From IDS-8 sp964491485 (GTDB taxonomy: Bacteria > Pseudomonadota > Gammaproteobacteria > Steroidobacterales > Woeseiaceae), in assembly GCA_964491485.1 (NCBI GenBank), contig CAZBGV010000128.1, positions 1 to 9,760 of the forward strand: a DNA stretch of 9,760 nt, written 5' to 3'. Positions 6,772-9,760 of the stretch are shown one piece after another (the stretch's first letter is position 1; the number at the start of each line of letters is the position of its first letter). Under the pieces are notes generated by a model, which ran no database searches, was not told where the DNA came from, and worked only from the letters and a program-made list of their open reading frames with translations. The position numbers and the translations under genes were made by a program.

Positions 6772-7269
6772 CTAGATGCACTTGAACTGCTCGAATGGCT
6801 CGCGGCAGGCATTGCAACGCCAGGCCGCCTTGCAGGGCGTCGAACCGAATTCACTGATGCGGGCCGTGTCGGTGGACGCGCAGCGCGGGCAGGCGACCGG
6901 CTGGTCGCGCTGGCCGGTCGCGCGCGGCGGGACGATGCCGTATTGCGCGAGCTTGCGCCGCCCGGCTTCGCTCATCCAGTCCGTGGTCCAGGGAGGAGAC
7001 AGGACGCGCCGCACCATCGGATTCACCCCGCGCTGCGCGAGGGCCTGCTCGACGCGCTCCTCGATCACCTCCGTCGCGGGGCAGCCGGAGTAGGTCGGAG
7101 TGATGAGCACCTCCACCGCGTCGCGGTGGACGCGCACGTCGCGTATGACGCCGAGGTCGACGACGCTCAGCACCGGGATCTCGGGATCGGCGACATCCTC
7201 CAGCCACTGCAGCACGTCTTCCTTGCGCAGCCAGCGATTCGCCGCTTGCACGACGCTGCTCCCGCTCAC
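6772..7269 (-). CDS. paaD: Phenylacetate degradation protein PaaD, Fe-S assembly type
   Basis: The 165-aa product, the usual PaaD length, has an N-terminal MIP18/DUF59 domain with DPEIPVLSVVDLG (28-40) and PTYSGCPATEVIE (58-70, Cys63). The C-terminal zinc-ribbon-like region carries Cys127/Cys130 and Cys152/Cys155, with Cys146 and Cys164 nearby. PaaD is needed for epoxidase activity but is not part of the structural complex; by family it probably helps mature or insert an Fe-S or iron centre, most likely that of PaaE. The start is GTG at 7269, whose GTGA overlaps the paaC TGA stop by 4 nt, with GGAG 7 nt upstream. This decides the start: the open frame reaches back to 7674, but the upstream part is out-of-frame paaC sequence. 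Translational coupling to paaC is likely. Confidence 0.9.
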   Translation of the reverse strand: MSGSSVVQAANRWLRKEDVLQWLEDVADPEIPVLSVVDLGVIRDVRVHRDAVEVLITPTYSGCPATEVIEERVEQALAQRGVNPMVRRVLSPPWTTDWMSEAGRRKLAQYGIVPPRATGQRDQPVACPRCASTDTARISEFGSTPCKAAWRCNACREPFEQFKCI

Positions 7270-8024
7270 CAGCGTGCTCCGGGATAAGCACGCTGCAGAA
7301 ACTGCATTTCCGCGAGCAGGTAGCCGAGATGCTCGCTGTGACGGCCACGCTTGCCGCCGCCCTGCATCCAGCCGTCCTCCGGACGGCGCAGCCTCGCTTC
7401 CTCCAGCACGCCGTCCACCTGCTGCCGCCACGCGGATCGCAGCAGGCTGAGATCCGGGCCGCCGGACTCCTGCTCGAACTCTTCGTCGACGGCATCGGCC
7501 GTGAACATTTCGCCCGTGTAAGGCCAGAGCTCGTCGAGTGACTCCTGCATGCGTGCGTGGCTTTCGGCAGTACCGTCGCCCAGGCGAATCACCCATTGCG
7601 ACGCGTACCGCAGGTGATAGCGGATCTCCTTGACGGCGCGCGCCGCGATCTCCACGAGCGGCTCGTCGCGGCAACGGCAGAGCGTCTCGAGCTGCAGCAA
7701 ATAGAAGCTGTCGAACAGGAACTGCCGCGCGATGATGTCGCCGAAATGCCCGTTCGGCTGCTCGACGAGCAGCAGGTTCTCGAACTCGTGGCCGTGGCGC
7801 AGGAACGCGAAGTCGTCCTCGGTGCGCCCGGCGCCCTCCAGCTCGGCCGCCCGCGAGTAGAACAGGCGCGCCTGGCCGATGTAATCGAGCGCGAAGTTGG
7901 CTACGGCGAGCTCCTCCTCGAGCTCGGGCGCGCGCGTCACGTATTCGGAGAGGCGCTGCCCGAGGATGAGGGCGTTGTCGCCCAGCCTCAGCGTGTAGCG
8001 CAACGTTGTCTCGACGGCATCCAT
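7266..8024 (-). CDS. paaC: Phenylacetyl-CoA epoxidase structural subunit PaaC
   Basis: Ferritin-like helical subunit that pairs with PaaA and holds its shape but does not carry the catalytic iron pair; the complex acts in the cytosol. The 252-aa product resembles E. coli PaaC throughout: YTLRLGDNALILGQRL (10-25), ALDYIGQAR (45-53), NLLLVEQPNGHFGD (83-96), IARQFLFDS (98-106), AVKEIRYHLR (129-138), GGGKRGRHSEHLG (222-234) and LAEMQFLQR (237-245). The ATG is preceded by AGGA 9 nt upstream, overlapping the paaB stop codon, and lies 10 bp after paaB. Its stop overlaps the paaD start. Confidence 0.94.
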   Translation of the reverse strand: MDAVETTLRYTLRLGDNALILGQRLSEYVTRAPELEEELAVANFALDYIGQARLFYSRAAELEGAGRTEDDFAFLRHGHEFENLLLVEQPNGHFGDIIARQFLFDSFYLLQLETLCRCRDEPLVEIAARAVKEIRYHLRYASQWVIRLGDGTAESHARMQESLDELWPYTGEMFTADAVDEEFEQESGGPDLSLLRSAWRQQVDGVLEEARLRRPEDGWMQGGGKRGRHSEHLGYLLAEMQFLQRAYPGARW

Positions 8025-8034
8025 CGCTTCGTTC

Positions 8035-8322
8035 CTACAGGTTCTCGACGCCTTCGGGGATGTCGTAGAACGTGGGGTGGCGATAGACCTTGTCCGCGGC
8101 CGGGTCGAAGAGAGACTCCGCGTCCGCCGGGTCCGAGGCGACGATCGCGCTCGAACGCACCACCCAGATGCTCACGCCTTCGCTGCGCCGCGTGTAGGCA
8201 TCGCGCGCGTGGTCGAGCGCCATGCGCTCGTCCGCGGCGTGCACGCTGCCGACGTGGCGGTGGGAAAGCCCGGAGCGGGAGCGGATGAACACTTCCCAGA
8301 GCGGCCAGTCCTTCGCGGCCAT
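8035..8322 (-). CDS. paaB: Phenylacetyl-CoA epoxidase subunit PaaB
   Basis: Small subunit of 95 aa, the same length as E. coli PaaB, that bridges PaaAC heterodimers in the epoxidase complex. It has the conserved WPLWEVF (6-12), GLSHRHVGS (18-26), HAADERMAL (28-36), ARDAYTRRSEG (39-49), SIWVV (51-55) and KVYRHPTFYDIPEGVE (77-92). ATG 8322 is favoured over an upstream in-frame start at 8370, because that extension would overlap paaA and is absent from the family. An AGGAGGGG ribosome binding site immediately follows the paaA stop, 11 bp before this ATG. Confidence 0.94.
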   Translation of the reverse strand: MAAKDWPLWEVFIRSRSGLSHRHVGSVHAADERMALDHARDAYTRRSEGVSIWVVRSSAIVASDPADAESLFDPAADKVYRHPTFYDIPEGVENL

Positions 8323-8333
8323 CGCCCCCCTCC

Positions 8334-9317
8334 TCACGCCGCCTCGCGCGCGGCCTGCTTCTGCGCCCACGCGCGGGCGGCGTCGCGCACCCAGGCGCCG
8401 TCTTCATGGGCGGCGCGGCGGCGCTGCAGGCGCTGGCGATTGCACGGGCCGTTGCCCGCCAGCACGTCCCTGAACTCCTGCCAGTCGATCGGGCCGTGCC
8501 GCCAGTGGCCCGCGGCCTCGTCCCAGGCGAGGTCGTCGTCGGGAATCTCGAGCCCGAGGAAGTGCGCCTGCGGAACCGTGACGTCGACGAACTTCTGCCT
8601 GAGCTCGTCGTTGGTGAACCGCTTGATCTTCCAGGCCATGGATTGCGCCGAGTGCTGCGAGTCCGCATCGCTCGGCCCGAACATCATGAGCGACGGCCAC
8701 CACCAGCGGTCGAGCGCATCCTGTGCCATCGCTTTCTGCTCGTCCGTGCCGCGGCACAGCGTCAGCATGATTTCGAAACCCTGGCGCTGGTGGAAGCTCT
8801 CTTCCTTGCAGATGCGGACCATGGCACGCGCGTAGGGGCCGTAGGAGCAGCGGCAGAGCGGGATCTGGTTCATGATGGCCGCGCCGTCGACCAGCCAGCC
8901 GATGGCGCCGACATCGGCCCAGGTGAGCGTCGGATAGTTGAAAATGCTCGAATACTTGGCCTTGCCGCTCAGCAGGTCGTCGACCATCGCGCCACGCGAC
9001 CGGCCGAGCGTCTCCGCCGCGCCGTACAGATACAGCCCGTGACCGGCCTCGTCCTGCACCTTGGCCAGCAGGATCGCCTTGCGCCTGAGCGTCGGCGCGC
9101 GGGTGAGCCAGTTGCCCTCCGGCTGCATGCCGATGATCTCCGAATGCGCATGCTGGGAGATCTGGCGCAGCAGCGTCCGGCGGTACGCCTCCGGCATCCA
9201 GTCCCTTGGCTCGATCTTCTCCTCGGCGTCGATACGCGCCTGGAAGCGCGCCAGCCGCTCCTCCGCTTCCGCGGGGGCGGCGCTGTCCGGTTTCTGATCG
9301 AGTCCTTGGGTATACAC
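8334..9317 (-). CDS. paaA: Phenylacetyl-CoA 1,2-epoxidase catalytic subunit
   Basis: Catalytic di-iron monooxygenase subunit that inserts one oxygen atom into the ring of phenylacetyl-CoA. The 327-aa product carries both ExxH iron motifs: VQDEAGHGLYLY (Glu90, His93) and CKEESFHQRQG (Glu173, His176). Other near-invariant PaaA stretches are IEPRDWMPEAYRRTLLRQI (35-53), QHAHSEIIGMQPEGNWLTRA (55-74), KYSSIFNYPTL (121-131) and WKIKRFTNDELRQKFVD (229-245). The N-terminus is about 20 residues longer than in E. coli PaaA. I place the start at GTG 9317, since AGGGG lies 9 nt upstream. The alternative TTG at 9326 directly abuts that site and has no room for ribosome spacing. First gene of the paaABCDE run. 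Confidence 0.95.
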   Translation of the reverse strand: MYTQGLDQKPDSAAPAEAEERLARFQARIDAEEKIEPRDWMPEAYRRTLLRQISQHAHSEIIGMQPEGNWLTRAPTLRRKAILLAKVQDEAGHGLYLYGAAETLGRSRGAMVDDLLSGKAKYSSIFNYPTLTWADVGAIGWLVDGAAIMNQIPLCRCSYGPYARAMVRICKEESFHQRQGFEIMLTLCRGTDEQKAMAQDALDRWWWPSLMMFGPSDADSQHSAQSMAWKIKRFTNDELRQKFVDVTVPQAHFLGLEIPDDDLAWDEAAGHWRHGPIDWQEFRDVLAGNGPCNRQRLQRRRAAHEDGAWVRDAARAWAQKQAAREAA

Positions 9318-9575
9318 GGTGACCAACCCCTGCGCCGCGGGAGTGAGCCCTCAATGTGTCACAGTTTTCTGGCGACTTCAACCGCTTCTGTATCACTTTG
9401 AAAACCACCCCCGCCACCCCCAAAACCGGCCCGCCACCCACCTGCCGAGCGCCGCCCGGAGAGTCCCGCACGCGGCCGCGAACGATGCACCTGCAACTAT
9501 CGACGGCGCGTCATCCCCAGGCATCGTTCACCCCCTGCCCCGGGACCGGTGGCTCGGTCTGAGCCGCGCCTCGTT
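9318..9575. other. Non-coding region upstream of paaA
   Basis: No open frame here looks like a real gene. The part nearest paaA (9327-9400) is noticeably richer in A and T than its surroundings and holds the repeat pair listed separately. It also has a weak minus-strand promoter candidate: TTGAAG (9381-9376) and CACATT (9358-9353), 17 bp apart, matching consensus at only 4 of 6 and 3 of 6 bases. From about 9405 to 9550 the sequence is C-rich and I see nothing in it. A small hairpin, GGCTC-GGTCT-GAGCC (9551-9565), lies just before the REP array. Confidence 0.5.
9355..9396. promoter_or_regulatory. Paired TGT-CAC repeats before paaA, candidate operator
   Basis: TGTGTCAC (9355-9362) and TGTATCAC (9389-9396) match at 7 of 8 bases and start 34 bp apart, slightly over three helical turns. 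The first is part of TGTGTCACA, a perfect odd palindrome. They bracket the best promoter guess for paaA, so a regulator could bind there. They do not match the PaaX site of E. coli (TGATTC/GAATCA arms) or other operators I can recall with confidence. No regulator gene is in the window. Confidence 0.25.
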
Positions 9576-9760
9576 CGGTCGCCCGCATGGCGGGCTCCTA
9601 CGGGTGGCTGCTCCGGTCGCCCGCATGGCGGGCTCCTACGGGTGGCTGCTCCGGTCGCCCGCATGGCGGGCTCCTACGGGTGGCTGCGTTCCGGTCGCCC
9701 GCGTGGCGGGCTCCTACGGGTGGCTGCTCCGGTCGCCCGCGTGGCGGGCTCCTACGGGAG
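9576..9760 (-). repeat. Tandem array of REP palindromes, 38-bp period, four full units plus one cut by the window end
   Basis: Units start at 9576, 9614, 9652, 9692 and 9730. Each contains CGGTCGCCCGC, a 3-nt loop, GCGGGC and CTCCTACGGG, then a linker TGGCTGCTC. Read on the minus strand each shows GTAGGAG followed by the GCCCGC/GCGGGC hairpin. All units point the same way. Units 1, 2 and 4 are 38 bp; unit 3 is 40 bp because its linker reads GCTGCGTTC. Units 1 to 3 have loop ATG, units 4 and 5 GTG. The fifth unit runs past the window edge, so the true copy number is unknown. The GTAG head and palindrome resemble RAYT-associated REPs; no RAYT gene is present here. Confidence 0.85.

Noticed and set aside
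9376..9420. Sigma-54 promoter before paaA
   Set aside because: A GG-rich stretch exists, but the GC of the -12 element is missing at the required distance.
8404..9471. 355-codon minus-strand frame overlapping paaA
   Set aside because: Out-of-frame shadow of paaA, with Arg/Gly/Pro-rich low-information sequence.
9356..9562. 68-codon plus-strand frame starting with GTG upstream of paaA
   Set aside because: No ribosome binding site, no recognisable domain, Pro/Thr-rich composition, and it overlaps the probable paaA promoter.
9576..9760. CRISPR array
   Set aside because: The repeats are contiguous, with near-identical linkers; there are no unique spacers and no cas genes.

Overview
The window is GC-rich, densely coding bacterial DNA from the chromosome of what is most likely a gammaproteobacterium. 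The main reason is the adjacent pair fabA-fabB, the anaerobic unsaturated fatty acid module typical of that class. Further support comes from a UspE-type tandem universal stress protein and from GTAG-type REP palindromes like those known in Stenotrophomonas and Pseudomonas. I cannot name the genus from sequence alone. Ten protein genes are supported; I see no RNA gene, insertion sequence, phage gene or CRISPR array.

Layout, left to right. A single REP-like palindrome (6-31) lies just past the end of ribA (86-910, minus; GTP cyclohydrolase II, first step of riboflavin synthesis). A 79-bp divergent gap with a good extended -10 box separates ribA from a uspE-like gene (990-1934, plus), the only plus-strand gene. 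It converges on a nine-gene run that is entirely on the minus strand. Read in its own direction that run is paaA (9317-8334), paaB, paaC, paaD, paaE (ends 5667), fabA (5574-5023), fabB (4966-3737), an S-formylglutathione hydrolase gene (3732-2878) and a TauE/SafE-family membrane transporter (2804-1977). Upstream of paaA, 9318-9760 is non-coding and ends in a tandem array of the same REP palindrome, opposite in orientation to the left copy.

How the genes work together. PaaABCE form the multicomponent phenylacetyl-CoA 1,2-epoxidase, with PaaE passing electrons to the PaaA di-iron subunit and PaaD probably assisting Fe-S maturation. The spacing (11 bp, 10 bp, a 4-nt GTGA overlap, 31 bp) is that of one operon. 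The rest of the phenylacetate pathway (ligase, isomerase, ring hydrolase, beta-oxidation steps) is not in the window. FabA and FabB supply unsaturated fatty acids. The fghA-like gene starts 4 bp after fabB, with its ribosome binding site inside the fabB 3' end, so it is probably translationally coupled to fabB although its classical partner is a glutathione-dependent formaldehyde dehydrogenase.

Most of the window is recognisable core and catabolic metabolism. The parts least explained by known families are the REP array with its inverted counterpart at the other end, the fabB-fghA coupling, the paa-to-fab junction with two hairpins, and the short-leader promoter of the stress gene. I did not find a convincing wholly new system.
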